Below are positions 17,898 to 27,231 of a DNA stretch of 64,000 nt, piece by piece; the first letter of the stretch is position 1; every line of letters starts with the position of its first letter. Below the pieces are notes generated by a model. The model made no database searches. It was not told where the DNA came from and was given only the letters and a program-made list of their open reading frames with translations. Where the stretch lies: assembly GCF_014207655.1 (NCBI RefSeq), contig NZ_JACHHJ010000002.1, forward strand, positions 1-64,000, given 5' to 3'. This stretch comes from Geomicrobium halophilum. GTDB taxonomy: Bacteria > Bacillota > Bacilli > Bacillales > Marinococcaceae. Both the position numbers and the translations under genes were made by a program.

Positions 17898-18851
17898 ATG
17901 CGTACGGTTTGGAAAGCGCGCAAACGTTTAAGTGATTATCTAAAAAAAACACCGCTCATCCCGAGCCCTGCTCTCTCAGAGCATAGCGGAGTACCGATAT
18001 TTCTGAAGCTGGAAACGATGCAGCCGAGTCACTCGTTTAAACTGCGGGGAGCGTTTAATTTTTTATCATCCTTACACACGAAAGAAAAAGAACGTGGCGT
18101 CAGCACGTTTTCAACTGGAAATCACGGGTTGGCGGTAGCTTATGCGGCAAAACAGATGGGGATACGAGCGGTTATTTTCGTATCAGAATCAGTTCCGGAA
18201 GCAAAAAAAGAGGCATTGCGGTCAAGTGGAGCAGAATTGGTTGTCACAGGAAAAAGCCAGGACGAAGCGGGAGCCGCTTGCCTGAAGCGAAGTCAAGATG
18301 AAGGTTTGTCGGTCGTCCCCCCCTTTGACCATCCGGAAATTATTGCTGGACAGGGAACGATTGCGCTGGAAATACTGGAAGACTTACCCGAGGTCGATAC
18401 CGTCGCCGCGGGTTTATCCGGCGGAGGGTTGCTCAGCGGTATTGGATTAGCCATGAAGCATACTGATTACGCGATAACAGTTACAGGGATCAGCGTGAAA
18501 AAGGGCGCGACGATGGACGAAAGCATTGCTGCTGGGAAACCGGTAGAAATCCCGGAGCACCCTACCTATGCGGACAGTTTGCTTGGAGGCATAGGACTTG
18601 ATAACCACTATACGTTTAAAGCGATTCAGCAGTATGTGGATCGGCGATTGCGTTTGGAGGAAGGGGATATCGCGAGAGGTATGGCCTTTCTATACAAGCA
18701 TCATCACCTCGTCGTGGAAGGAGCCGCCGCCGTTGGGGTCGGTGCGCTATTAAATGGATCGATCCGCCCGCAAGGACCAGCAGTCGTCGTAGTGACCGGC
18801 GCAGGGATTGATGTACAGACGCACCAGGACATCGTCCGGCCGTATTTATAG
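17898..18851 (+). CDS. eutB: hydroxyectoine utilization dehydratase EutB (PLP, threonine dehydratase-like)
   Basis: 317 aa, fold type II PLP enzyme. The PLP lysine lies in SHSFKLRGAFN, the phosphate-binding glycine loop in GLSGGGLLSG, and STGNHGLAVAYAA binds substrate. It lacks the C-terminal ACT regulatory domain of biosynthetic threonine dehydratase. Divergent pairing with eutC favours a role in hydroxyectoine catabolism; a serine/threonine dehydratase is the alternative. Start after GGTGAGGTGATACATC. Confidence 0.75.
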   Translation: MRTVWKARKRLSDYLKKTPLIPSPALSEHSGVPIFLKLETMQPSHSFKLRGAFNFLSSLHTKEKERGVSTFSTGNHGLAVAYAAKQMGIRAVIFVSESVPEAKKEALRSSGAELVVTGKSQDEAGAACLKRSQDEGLSVVPPFDHPEIIAGQGTIALEILEDLPEVDTVAAGLSGGGLLSGIGLAMKHTDYAITVTGISVKKGATMDESIAAGKPVEIPEHPTYADSLLGGIGLDNHYTFKAIQQYVDRRLRLEEGDIARGMAFLYKHHHLVVEGAAAVGVGALLNGSIRPQGPAVVVVTGAGIDVQTHQDIVRPYL

Positions 18852-18996
18852 TGAAGTTTTGATTGGGGCAGCGGAACCTTTATTTGCGGCTGTTTTTTCA
18901 AGCTTCATTCCTTTTATTATGGTTTCTGTCTTTCCTTAAAATATATAAGTGCAAAGCCACCCAAATGAAGCGATGGGTGGCATGCCTATTCAACTT

Positions 18997-19338
18997 CTAT
19001 TTTATAAAAGGGATGCTGAGCGGATACCGGTATCGTTCCCCATTGGAGGCCTGGACGGTTGCGATGATCGTGAATATCAGCCATACAATAGCAACGGCAA
19101 CGATTAAAAAGAACCCGATCAGAACAAAGGAGAGGATCGCAGAAATAAGCATGTAAATGCCTATGGAGATTTGAAAATTTAATGATTGCTTGCCGTGAAA
19201 ATCGATGAACTCTGATTCTCCTTTTTTAAACAGCCATAAAACGAGGGGCCCGATAATGGAGCCCAAGGGTACGATCAAACCGGATAATGCAATCAAGTGA
19301 CTAAACATTGCGAAGTTCCGCTGTTCACGGGTGGCCAA
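18997..19338 (-). CDS. DUF4870 membrane protein
   Basis: 113 aa with three hydrophobic segments; FAMFSHLIAL, LVLWLFKKGES and FIDFHGKQSLNFQIS are characteristic of DUF4870. Start TTG 19338 after GGAGGGTTT. Integral membrane protein of unknown function. Confidence 0.82.
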   Translation of the reverse strand: MATREQRNFAMFSHLIALSGLIVPLGSIIGPLVLWLFKKGESEFIDFHGKQSLNFQISIGIYMLISAILSFVLIGFFLIVAVAIVWLIFTIIATVQASNGERYRYPLSIPFIK

Positions 19339-19421
19339 GCCAAACCCTCCTTCCAGCCGATAAAAGTGAAGTCAATTCATATAGTTATGATGGATCCTTC
19401 ATATTTATCATAAGATTTTAT

Positions 19422-20096
19422 TTACATACGTTCAATAAACTCGCCTTCATCTTCCTTCCACTCAAAATAAAATACATCTTTGTACTCCTCAATCCCGTAC
19501 TTGCGGAGCTTATTCATCAACCACTCTCCATTGTATCCGAATTTTTCTAGGTTTTCCCAATCGACATGTCCATCATTGATAAAGGTAACGGGAAGATAAG
19601 CAGCTGTGGGTGGTACTTGTAAATCGGCCTTCGTCGGATTTTCGTAGTTCGATTTGCTTAATACGCTAACCGTTCCATTCGTTTCAAAAATAGCATATGC
19701 GACCTCTCTAATTGAAAACACTTTTTGCTCTCGAAGTAAATGTTGCAGCTGATTGATGTCCAGTTTATTCTTTTTCATTTCTTGTCGATCGAGATGCCCG
19801 TTACGAATAAGAACGGATGGTTTCCCTTCAAGTATTTTCCTTGTTCCGCGAAATCTTTGCGTTAACCATTCAATAATATAGATCAAAAGCCCCCATAACG
19901 CCACTGAAAAAAGAATAATGCCAAGTTTCGCTTGCTGATCATAAATGGCATTTCCAACAAGTTCTCCTAGAATAAGCGCTGAGATAAAATCAAATGGTGT
20001 GATCTGGGATAGCGTAGATTTCCCAAGTAATTTCGTCATAATCAGTAATGCGATAAAACCTATGACAAGTTCAACGGTAGTTGAGAGGTATTCCAT
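19422..20096 (-). CDS. DUF421 membrane protein (YetF/YrbG type)
   Basis: 224 aa: three N-terminal membrane segments with LLGKSTLSQITPFDFISALILGE-type sequence around residues 24-46, then a cytoplasmic domain with GKPSVLIRNGHLDRQEM. Matches the DUF421 family, common in multiple copies in spore formers; function unknown. ATG 20096 is preceded by AAGGAG at slightly long spacing. Confidence 0.85.
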   Translation of the reverse strand: MEYLSTTVELVIGFIALLIMTKLLGKSTLSQITPFDFISALILGELVGNAIYDQQAKLGIILFSVALWGLLIYIIEWLTQRFRGTRKILEGKPSVLIRNGHLDRQEMKKNKLDINQLQHLLREQKVFSIREVAYAIFETNGTVSVLSKSNYENPTKADLQVPPTAAYLPVTFINDGHVDWENLEKFGYNGEWLMNKLRKYGIEEYKDVFYFEWKEDEGEFIERM

Positions 20097-20235
20097 GAAA
20101 TATTTGGCTCCTTACTCACTTTATTTCTTATGATGGACGAAGTAAGGATGGAATAAACAAAAACGAAAGTAGAAAAAGAATCCCCCCAAGGGTAATAACC
20201 GTTGTAGCGTTCCATTCCGTTGCGCTAGATCTTTT

Positions 20236-20430
20236 TTAAGAAGTGTGTTTCTCATAATGAATAGATTCGGCTTTTCGCCTGACAATCGCAATTCCCATAA
20301 GCGCTAAGATGATCGATATGACCGGGGCCAGGTAATTTAGAATTGTATGGAAGGGTACAAAAAGAATTAGCAAAGGATCACTTTTTTTGAAAAATATTTT
20401 GCTAGCCCAATATCCCTGTTTACAGCAGAA
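20236..20430 (-). pseudogene. remnant of a small membrane protein gene
   Basis: About 60 codons are open on the minus strand, ending at 20236. They encode DPLLILFVPFHTILNYLAP, a hydrophobic stretch and the tail VRRKAESIHYEKHTS. There is no start codon before an upstream stop, so this is likely the 3' end of a decayed gene. I do not recognise the family. The rest of the 457-base gap 20097-20553 shows nothing else. Confidence 0.4.
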
Positions 20431-20510
20431 GTGGTACGGGACTGCTTATTTGCCAACGTATATTTTAATTTTTACAAAAAAAGCATGAGAGCAAATCCCA
20501 TAATAAAGAT

Positions 20511-20546
20511 GCAGTAGCCCCCTTGGCTACTTATGGGGACTACTGC
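20511..20546 (-). terminator. hairpin after the RND gene
   Basis: GCAGTAGCCCC / GGGGACTACTGC arms (one bulge) lie eight bases after the RND stop. The T tract on the minus strand is weak, so termination may be partial. Confidence 0.55.
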
Positions 20547-20553
20547 TGTTGTA

Positions 20554-23500
20554 TTATTTGTCTCGTTTTCTACGGCGAATGATTTCCTCTAATACATCCA
20601 CGATTTCATCTTCCGATAAGTGATCATCTTTTTCATTTTGATCCTTCGGTGAATGTTCTTCGGATGATTCGGGAGCAGAGGTATGGTCTTTTGTTTCTTC
20701 TTCTGCTGTTTCTTCTACTCCTGCTTCTTTTTGTTCATATTCATGCAAATCTTCACTAGGTGGATCTTCCACATTCTCTTTATTCATCTTTGGAGACAAG
20801 TCTCTGGCGTAGATAATGTTTCCTTCCGGCGTTAAATACTTCTTATTCATATTGCGAGTCTCAGGATCCAAAAAGCTGTAGATCACCGGGATGACAAAGA
20901 GTGTTAAGAAAGTGCTGCTGATTAAACCACCGATCACAACAATCGCCATCGGTTGTTGAATTTCTGCCCCTTCACCGATACCCAGGGAAAGCGGAGTAAC
21001 CGCTAAAATCGTACTGATGGCCATAATTAAGATCGGACGGACCCGGTCTTTAACCGCTGTAATCAAGGCATCATAGGTTCTCATTCCTTGCTCTTTTTTC
21101 TGATTGACATAGTCGACAAGAACGATGGCATTGTTAATGACGATCCCGGTAAGGACAAGAATCCCTATCAAGGCAACGACGCTTACGGGGGTTTGCGTAA
21201 CCGTCAGTGCCAACGTAACACCAATGACAAAGAAAGGAACCGTAAACATAATGACGAACGGATACTTGAAGGACTCAAATTGTGCGACCATGACGAGGTA
21301 TATAAAGATCACCCCGAGCACAAAGGCAAGTGCCATACTTCCCAAAGCATCATCCAACATTTCCTGATCTCCGCCGACGGCGTACTCGGCCTCGTCATCA
21401 AGCCCATAATCAGAAACAACGTCATCGACAAGCGTGGATATGTCCCCCAAATTATAGGCACTGCCATATACGACATCAAATTCAACCGAAGGAATCATAT
21501 CGGCACGTTCGATCGTAGCGGGTTCTTCTCCTTCTTCGATATCAGCCACATCTGAGAGGGGGATGTTTTCGCCATCTTCGTTCTGGATCGTAAGCGATTC
21601 AAAGTTCTCCACGCTTTCCGTGAGTTCGTCTTCGCCACGAACATTCACTTCGTACAGGCTACTTTCATTTGATTGAATGGTGGTCGCCGTTACGCCCATT
21701 GTTTGCTCATTAACGCTCTCGGCAATTTGAGCCGGAACAAGGCCTTCCGCTCTGGCATCATCTTCGTCAATGAGCACTTGCAGTTCTGGTGCTGTCTCTT
21801 CCAGGCTGGTATCTACCTGGTTAATTTCGGATTCCTCTTCCAGTTCCTCCACTAGATCGTCTGCTGTTTCCTCCAGGCGTTCACGATCAGGATCGTTGAT
21901 CGAGAAGACAAAGGTGTTCGGATCTCCCATCGCTGCCTGAGACATAACATTGACGTCGATTTCAGCATCCGTATCGATATTCTCAAGATCGCTTTCAACC
22001 ATCTCCGAGAATTCTATTGTATTCATATCTCGATCGTTAACTGGAACTAAATTAATCATAACCTCGGCAATATTGCTTTCTGAAGTGAAGTTGCCTCCAC
22101 CTTCCATGGCACTGGATCCGATCGTGCTCATGTAATTCTCGATTTCGGGGTGATTGTCAATTTCTTCTTCGATTTCAGCAACGGTTTCTTCTGTTTGGTT
22201 CAGTTGTGTGCCAAAATCATGTTCGACTTCAACCATAAATGATCCTTCATCAGCATCTGGCATAAATTCCAGGCCAGCGGTTGTCAGTCCGTATGATCCA
22301 ATGGCAAACAGAAGCAATGTAATGATGACAACAACGATTCGGCGTCTAAGCGCCCATTTTGCTCCCTTCTCCACAAAATTGAGGAGACGGGAAGATCTTT
22401 GGCGCTCTTCTTCTGTGTCTTCCGAGGGCATGCTTAACACGCGACTGGCAATCATCGGTACGACGGTAAGTGCAACAGCCAAGGAAGCGAGTATACTAAA
22501 GGACACAGCTAAAGCCAAAGGTGTAAATAAGTCTCCGACCAGTCCCGTAATAAACACAACGGGGAGGAAGACAGCAACCGTCGTCAACGTTGATGCCGTT
22601 ATGGCTGCTCCGACTTCTTTTGTTCCTTCATAGGCTGCTTGTTTCGGAGATTTTCGCATCGATAGATGGCGATAGATATTTTCGATCACGACGATGGAGT
22701 TATCTAACAACATCCCGATACCGAGCGCAAGCCCCCCGAGCGTCAACATATTTAAACTCATACCGGCAAAGTAAAAGAGGGAAAAGGTGACAATGATCGA
22801 AAATGGCATGGATAACCCTATAATGAATGGTGTTTTTAAATTACGTAGGAAGGCAAAAAGGACCAGCATTGCAAGGGCCCCGCCGGCAACTAACATGACG
22901 GCGACATTGTCAACAGCATCTTGAATAAATTCCCCTTCACTGTAAAGCGTCACGACGGATAAATCATCATAAGCATCCTCTTGCAGTAACTCTGTCAGTT
23001 CATCATTGAACGCCTGCTCCACTTGTGTCGTATTGGCATCGGACTCTTCCATGACACTGAATTGCATGGCGGCATTCTGGTTGGCACGGGTAATGGTATC
23101 CCCATCTTCTGTAGTGAAAGAAATATTGGCAACGTCATTAAGCGTTATTTCTTCACCGGTTTCCGGGTTCTGGGAAATAACGAGTTCTTCCAGGTCTTCC
23201 TGGTTCGTCAGTTCACTTAATACACGTGTGGTAATACTACGTTCGTCATCCTCAACAATTCCACCGGGAACGGCAATATCATGCCCCTGAATCATATCAA
23301 CAACATCACTTTGCGTCATATTGGCATCATTCAATTCGTCCTGAATGAGTTCCACTTCATATAATTCAGTGAGGGATCCGGCTTCATCGATATCCGCAAC
23401 ACCATCGATTCGGGACAACTCCTGTTGCAGGTCGAGGGCATCATCTTGAAAATCACTGACGTCCTGGCCGTTTGCTGAGACAGCGAGCTGCATGCTTGGG

Positions 23501-23901
23501 AACATAGAAGGGTCAAATTGCATGAAAGACGGTTGGCCGGCATCATCCGGAAGATCTGCCTGTGTAATGGTCGATACAATATCAGTTTCAACATCATCAA
23601 TGGACGTATCCTGGCTGAATTCCAGAATGATAATGGAAGATCCTTCAGACGATTGTGAGGTCATATCCTGCAATCCGGAAGTTGCGGCTAATTCTCCTTC
23701 CAGTTCTTCGGTTACATCATTAAGGACTTCTTCCGGTCCAGCTCCTTGATAGCTGGTAGCCACGGCAGCTACTGGAGGTTCTATATCCGGAAATAGCTGA
23801 AGAGGTAATCGTGTCAGGGAAACAGCGCCTATAATTAATAATAAGAGCATAATGACAATCGTAAATTTAGGTTTCTTAATCGAAAAATTGGATACTTTCA
23901 C
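20554..23901 (-). CDS. RND efflux transporter (SwrC/AcrB-like)
   Basis: 1115 aa, single-gene RND permease of the type that exports surfactin-like lipopeptides, bile salts or drugs in Bacillus. N-terminal KPKFTIVIMLLLLIIGAVS helix, two large extracytoplasmic loops, twelve membrane segments; GGLALGIGMLLDNSIVVIEN in helix 4 carries the proton-relay Asp pair region, and a second repeat ends in GIVINNAIVLVDYVNQ. The last about 100 residues form a very acidic cytoplasmic tail (Glu/Asp/Ser-rich) ending in a basic RRRKRDK. Operon with the marR gene 52 bases upstream. Confidence 0.92.
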   Translation of the reverse strand: MKVSNFSIKKPKFTIVIMLLLLIIGAVSLTRLPLQLFPDIEPPVAAVATSYQGAGPEEVLNDVTEELEGELAATSGLQDMTSQSSEGSSIIILEFSQDTSIDDVETDIVSTITQADLPDDAGQPSFMQFDPSMFPSMQLAVSANGQDVSDFQDDALDLQQELSRIDGVADIDEAGSLTELYEVELIQDELNDANMTQSDVVDMIQGHDIAVPGGIVEDDERSITTRVLSELTNQEDLEELVISQNPETGEEITLNDVANISFTTEDGDTITRANQNAAMQFSVMEESDANTTQVEQAFNDELTELLQEDAYDDLSVVTLYSEGEFIQDAVDNVAVMLVAGGALAMLVLFAFLRNLKTPFIIGLSMPFSIIVTFSLFYFAGMSLNMLTLGGLALGIGMLLDNSIVVIENIYRHLSMRKSPKQAAYEGTKEVGAAITASTLTTVAVFLPVVFITGLVGDLFTPLALAVSFSILASLAVALTVVPMIASRVLSMPSEDTEEERQRSSRLLNFVEKGAKWALRRRIVVVIITLLLFAIGSYGLTTAGLEFMPDADEGSFMVEVEHDFGTQLNQTEETVAEIEEEIDNHPEIENYMSTIGSSAMEGGGNFTSESNIAEVMINLVPVNDRDMNTIEFSEMVESDLENIDTDAEIDVNVMSQAAMGDPNTFVFSINDPDRERLEETADDLVEELEEESEINQVDTSLEETAPELQVLIDEDDARAEGLVPAQIAESVNEQTMGVTATTIQSNESSLYEVNVRGEDELTESVENFESLTIQNEDGENIPLSDVADIEEGEEPATIERADMIPSVEFDVVYGSAYNLGDISTLVDDVVSDYGLDDEAEYAVGGDQEMLDDALGSMALAFVLGVIFIYLVMVAQFESFKYPFVIMFTVPFFVIGVTLALTVTQTPVSVVALIGILVLTGIVINNAIVLVDYVNQKKEQGMRTYDALITAVKDRVRPILIMAISTILAVTPLSLGIGEGAEIQQPMAIVVIGGLISSTFLTLFVIPVIYSFLDPETRNMNKKYLTPEGNIIYARDLSPKMNKENVEDPPSEDLHEYEQKEAGVEETAEEETKDHTSAPESSEEHSPKDQNEKDDHLSEDEIVDVLEEIIRRRKRDK

Positions 23902-23953
23902 GTTTTATGCCTCCGTTTCTAACCTCTTCACCCTATTATGTTTGGGCAATGTT

Positions 23954-24409
23954 TTATGGACTTTCATATTTCTCTTCAACAATCATGCCTTGAAGTTTAC
24001 GAATAATGTCACGAACTTGTCGCAAGTCTTCAGTCTTTATTTTAGAAAAGTAATTCTGAACAATCATGTCTTCAACTTTTTTATATTCTTGATGAAGCTT
24101 TTCACCGTTTTCTCCGAGGGAAAGGTCTAGTTCCCTGCGATTTTCTTGATTGATCGAACGCACGATAATATCTTGCTCTTCCAGTTTATTTAAAGTTTGG
24201 CTGACGGCGCTTCGCGAGATATCAAAATAGGACGCGATGTCAGATACAGTCACATTTTCAGTAGAGAAAATATACATTAACATCGATTCTTGCCTTTTCG
24301 TCAAACTGATGCTATTGATGATCGGAAGTTGCTGTTGCTGGATCAGTTTTCGTTCTATTTGCTTCATCATATCTACGATTTCCTGAAAAATCTCTTGATG
24401 CTCATGCAT
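23954..24409 (-). CDS. MarR-family transcriptional regulator
   Basis: 151 aa winged helix protein: TKRQESMLMYIF, VSDIASYFDISRSAVSQTLN (recognition helix) and the wing IVRSINQENRRELDLSLGE. Immediately upstream of the RND gene in the same direction, so it is the likely local repressor of the efflux operon and of itself. Confidence 0.88.
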   Translation of the reverse strand: MHEHQEIFQEIVDMMKQIERKLIQQQQLPIINSISLTKRQESMLMYIFSTENVTVSDIASYFDISRSAVSQTLNKLEEQDIIVRSINQENRRELDLSLGENGEKLHQEYKKVEDMIVQNYFSKIKTEDLRQVRDIIRKLQGMIVEEKYESP

Positions 24410-24440
24410 ACGAATTTCCCTCCAATCTTAATTTTATTTA

Positions 24441-24459
24441 ATGTTTAGATACTTAACAT
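24441..24459 (-). promoter_or_regulatory. candidate MarR operator 1
   Basis: ATGTTTAGATACTTAACAT is a near-palindrome 32 bases upstream of marR. It resembles the site at 24519-24537 (ATGTTTAAATCGTTAAGTT) at 13 of 19 positions. Confidence 0.5.
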
Positions 24460-24518
24460 ATAAGCAATCAAACAAACTTTAACTGTTTGAACTTTAACAA
24501 GTTTATTTGCAAACATCA

Positions 24519-24537
24519 ATGTTTAAATCGTTAAGTT
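24519..24537 (-). promoter_or_regulatory. candidate MarR operator 2
   Basis: ATGTTTAAATCGTTAAGTT, second copy of the palindromic motif in the AT-rich marR upstream region. A further short palindrome, TGTTTA-N6-TAAACA, lies near 24573-24590. Confidence 0.45.
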
Positions 24538-24769
24538 TGTGAAAAGTTTATGAAATTGATCAACCGTATAATGTTTACTAACATAAACAGTCTCTCCAAT
24601 ACATATGAGGGGCCCAAACGTATCCTGTAAAGAAAAATTATTGGAAATTTACTGCATCATTATCACCGCATGGGTATTTACGAGGATTCCCAATGGCTGG
24701 GGGCATTTGAAGCAATTTGAGAAATTCATTGAACAAGGAGAGGGTTTCAGTGGTTATGTACTGACATCA

Positions 24770-25082
24770 ACAGCATCTACTTCTTGCCGACGAGCGAGAA
24801 GGGTTCGAGAGCCGCCAAATTTCTGCGTCAGCTTGCGGGGTGAAGGAGGCTAGCGTCGCATGTACCAAAAAACGTATCCTCGAAAAAGAAAACCGCTTGT
24901 TCATCGTGGGAACGCTTACGAAGCAGCCAGCTGGCGCTCTGCTCTCGGAAAGGGAATGCTTTCGTGGTGCAAGTAGGATGCTCGAGAAGGGCTTCCTGGC
25001 ACTCCAGAGCATAAGAAAATCTTTGGCGGTAAGTTTAGATTTTCTAAAACTTCTCGGCTCTTTTTGTTCTCCTTTTTGAACA
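24770..25082 (+). repeat. MITE-like element (copy c), boundaries partly uncertain
   Basis: The right end CTCGGCTCTTTTTGT...TTTTTGAACA (25054-25082) matches one end of copy b, and the core at 24951-24981 (AGGGAATGCTT..CGTGGTGCAAG.AGGATGC) is nearly identical to copy b. The left end is not recognisable. Frames at 24605-24853 and 24840-25079 run through the repeat and are probably not genes. Confidence 0.6.
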
Positions 25083-25125
25083 AACACTATAATCATGCCA
25101 GAATGATACATAGGAGGTTTCAGAC

Positions 25126-25512
25126 ATGCGATTATGGCACGAAGCGCTTATTCCCCATTTACCCCAGCAACAACTTCTCGGCCAGCATCGGGAATGCTGT
25201 GCCTTAAGAGGCAAGGGCTGGGGCAAAAATCATTCTACCGTTAATTATGTGTTTCAGTACAGCCCTTACCATCTTTATTGCTATCATCGGAAAGTTATGG
25301 AGGAAATGAAAAAACGTAACTACAACATCGATCCATTATGGATGGACCCTTTTTATCGCGGAAAAAAATGCGAGGCCCATGATAAAACCAGCCTTTATCA
25401 AAACATGGAGGACTTCAAGGACGTGTGTTACCGCGAACATGATCGCGCCTATTTAAAGGTGTGCCTGGAGAATCTTGCTGAAAAAGGGGTTACAATTAAT
25501 CATCCCTTTTGA
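25126..25512 (+). CDS. pyrimidine dimer DNA glycosylase-family protein (T4 DenV-related)
   Basis: 128 aa. MRLWHEALIPHLPQQQLLGQ and HRECCALRGKGW are the conserved start of the family related to T4 endonuclease V (TIGR02328 / PF03013). T4 DenV uses its N-terminal Thr2 amine; here residue 2 is Arg, so catalytic activity is not assured. Start ATG after TAGGAGG. Its 3' end overlaps the convergent DUF1722 gene by 13 bases. Confidence 0.75.
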   Translation: MRLWHEALIPHLPQQQLLGQHRECCALRGKGWGKNHSTVNYVFQYSPYHLYCYHRKVMEEMKKRNYNIDPLWMDPFYRGKKCEAHDKTSLYQNMEDFKDVCYREHDRAYLKVCLENLAEKGVTINHPF

Positions 25513-26003
25513 ATGATATAATCACCACACCAATGCAATGTATAAGGCTCAAAATGTTGGCCCTCGATCTTCATTGCGACCGGCACTTCATTAAAAGCTT
25601 TGTCACGTTGCCATAAGCGACATGGCATGAGATACGACTTTCGGTACTCAAAGGTTAATGTCTCTAACTCTCGAAGGACTTTTTGGGGTTCTTTCTTAAT
25701 CTCCTCATTTAACATTTGCCGATGCTCTTGGGAAAGTTCTTGCTTAAAATAACCGAGCAAATGGTATAAGGCATTGGAAAGCTCGGGGAGATCGCCACTT
25801 GTCACCGTTTGATACGTGTTTTCCGTTTCTTGAATTTGTTGGTAGGCGGAAAGCAAGTGACGTTGATCCGGGCGGAAATCTTCCCTTATACTCTGGTATT
25901 GCTTTTGCGAACAAGCCAATACAAAGTATTTATTGGCTGCCCATACGGATTCGGATGCTTTTTGGATCGTTTTCTTTGAACGGGACAATGGGATGGGGTT
26001 CAT
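25500..26003 (-). CDS. DUF1722 (YbgA-like) protein
   Basis: 167 aa from ATG 26003, which sits eight bases after AAGGAG; the open frame begins at 26051. Conserved segments: WAANKYFVLACSQKQYQSI and LETLTFEYRKSYL followed by MPCRLWQRDK, typical of DUF1722. The domain is often found with photolyase or DUF523 genes; here the neighbour is a DenV-like gene, consistent with a link to UV repair, which remains inference. Confidence 0.75.
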   Translation of the reverse strand: MNPIPLSRSKKTIQKASESVWAANKYFVLACSQKQYQSIREDFRPDQRHLLSAYQQIQETENTYQTVTSGDLPELSNALYHLLGYFKQELSQEHRQMLNEEIKKEPQKVLRELETLTFEYRKSYLMPCRLWQRDKAFNEVPVAMKIEGQHFEPYTLHWCGDYIIQKG

Positions 26004-26049
26004 TGGAGGACTCCTTCCATCATTTTTATAAATACAAGGGAGAGATATC

Positions 26050-26670
26050 ATGAAACTACTTATATTAGGGGCGACAGGTAGGGTCGGGACAGAAATAACA
26101 CGTATGGCTATTGCAGATCAACACGATGTCAAGGTCTTGGTTCGCAGCCCCGGAAAATTAGCTGTACCCCCTGATGCATTAACGGTTGTTCAAGGGAATG
26201 TCTTACATCAAAAGGATCTCTCGGAAGCGATGAACGGTGTAGATATTGTTATTAGTGCGCTCAACACCGACAAAAATGATACATTATCACGAAGCATGCC
26301 CCTCATTATCCAAGAAATGAGTGATCAGGACCTCGATAGACTCATTATGGTTGGCACAGCCGGTATTTTAAACAGTCGTACAGAAAGCGAACGCTATCGG
26401 TTTCAGTCCAGTGAATCGAAACGTCGATCGACCACTGCTGCTGAAGATCATCTCGCTGCCTATCGGTCTTTGAAGCAATCCGATCTTAAGTGGAGCGTCG
26501 TCTGCCCAACGGCCTTAATCGATGGGAGAGCAGAAGGCCATTATCGTGTAGAAAGGGATTATTTACCGGAAAATGGAAAACGAATATCCGTTGGAGACAC
26601 AGCGGAATTTGTGTATTCGCTCTTAGGTCAAGAAGAGTATATTTATTCAAGGGTAGGCATTGCCTACTGA
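26050..26670 (+). CDS. NAD(P)-binding oxidoreductase (NmrA/SDR-like)
   Basis: 206 aa atypical short-chain dehydrogenase fold: LILGATGRVGTEI nucleotide motif at 4-16, VQGNVLHQKDL, and VVISALNT-type strand. No classical YxxxK catalytic pair is obvious, as usual for this NAD(P)H-binding group. Start after GGGAGATATC. Substrate unknown. Confidence 0.78.
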   Translation: MKLLILGATGRVGTEITRMAIADQHDVKVLVRSPGKLAVPPDALTVVQGNVLHQKDLSEAMNGVDIVISALNTDKNDTLSRSMPLIIQEMSDQDLDRLIMVGTAGILNSRTESERYRFQSSESKRRSTTAAEDHLAAYRSLKQSDLKWSVVCPTALIDGRAEGHYRVERDYLPENGKRISVGDTAEFVYSLLGQEEYIYSRVGIAY

Positions 26671-27143
26671 GTGTTGTCATCCTGTCTGTGTCCAAAATAA
26701 GCCTGCAATTGTTTTTTCCGAAAAGAAAAAATCTCTTCAAGACGTTTTCGAACCAAAAGTTTGTGCACGAGCCGCCCGAAAATGGAAAACGGCATGGCAT
26801 AATGGACGGTATCCTGCATTTCAACACCCCCATTGATCTCGGTGAATCGGTGTTGATGGTGCCAAAAACGGAAGGGACCCAAACGCTGTTCATCTACGAA
26901 CCGTTCCCCTTCGATCACGTGCGTAATTTCGGTCACCCACTGTACTTGGATCAAGGGGAAAGGACGAATACGATAACTAAGAATCATCCCCGCGTGCATA
27001 GGCTCAGTCATATCATCCATCATCTCAAATGACATATCATCAGGTGTAATGCTGGCTAGTTGCCGTGGGTCAGAGAAAAACGTCCATGCTTCCTTGCGCG
27101 AGATGGGCAATTGCTGCGTGCTGGTTAATGTGTATATTTTCAT
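26664..27143 (-). CDS. SRPBCC family protein
   Basis: 159 aa with the START-like pattern: TSTQQLPISRKEAWTFFSDP at the N-terminus and FVDEQRLGPFRFWHHQHRF in the middle, matching the small SRPBCC (cyclase/polyketide-like) proteins of Bacillus. Convergent with the upstream oxidoreductase gene, overlapping by 7 bases. Ligand unknown. Confidence 0.78.
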   Translation of the reverse strand: MKIYTLTSTQQLPISRKEAWTFFSDPRQLASITPDDMSFEMMDDMTEPMHAGMILSYRIRPFPLIQVQWVTEITHVIEGERFVDEQRLGPFRFWHHQHRFTEINGGVEMQDTVHYAMPFSIFGRLVHKLLVRKRLEEIFSFRKKQLQAYFGHRQDDNTQ

Positions 27144-27231
27144 CTGTGCGACACCTCGAAGTTATTTCCATTTCACGAGACATTCCATTGCTTTCATATG
27201 ATGAAAAATCATCGTAATGCAGGGGGCAGAC

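Noticed and set aside
24605-24853. 82-codon frame upstream of the DenV-like gene
   Set aside because: Runs into repeat copy c and lacks homology I can recognise.
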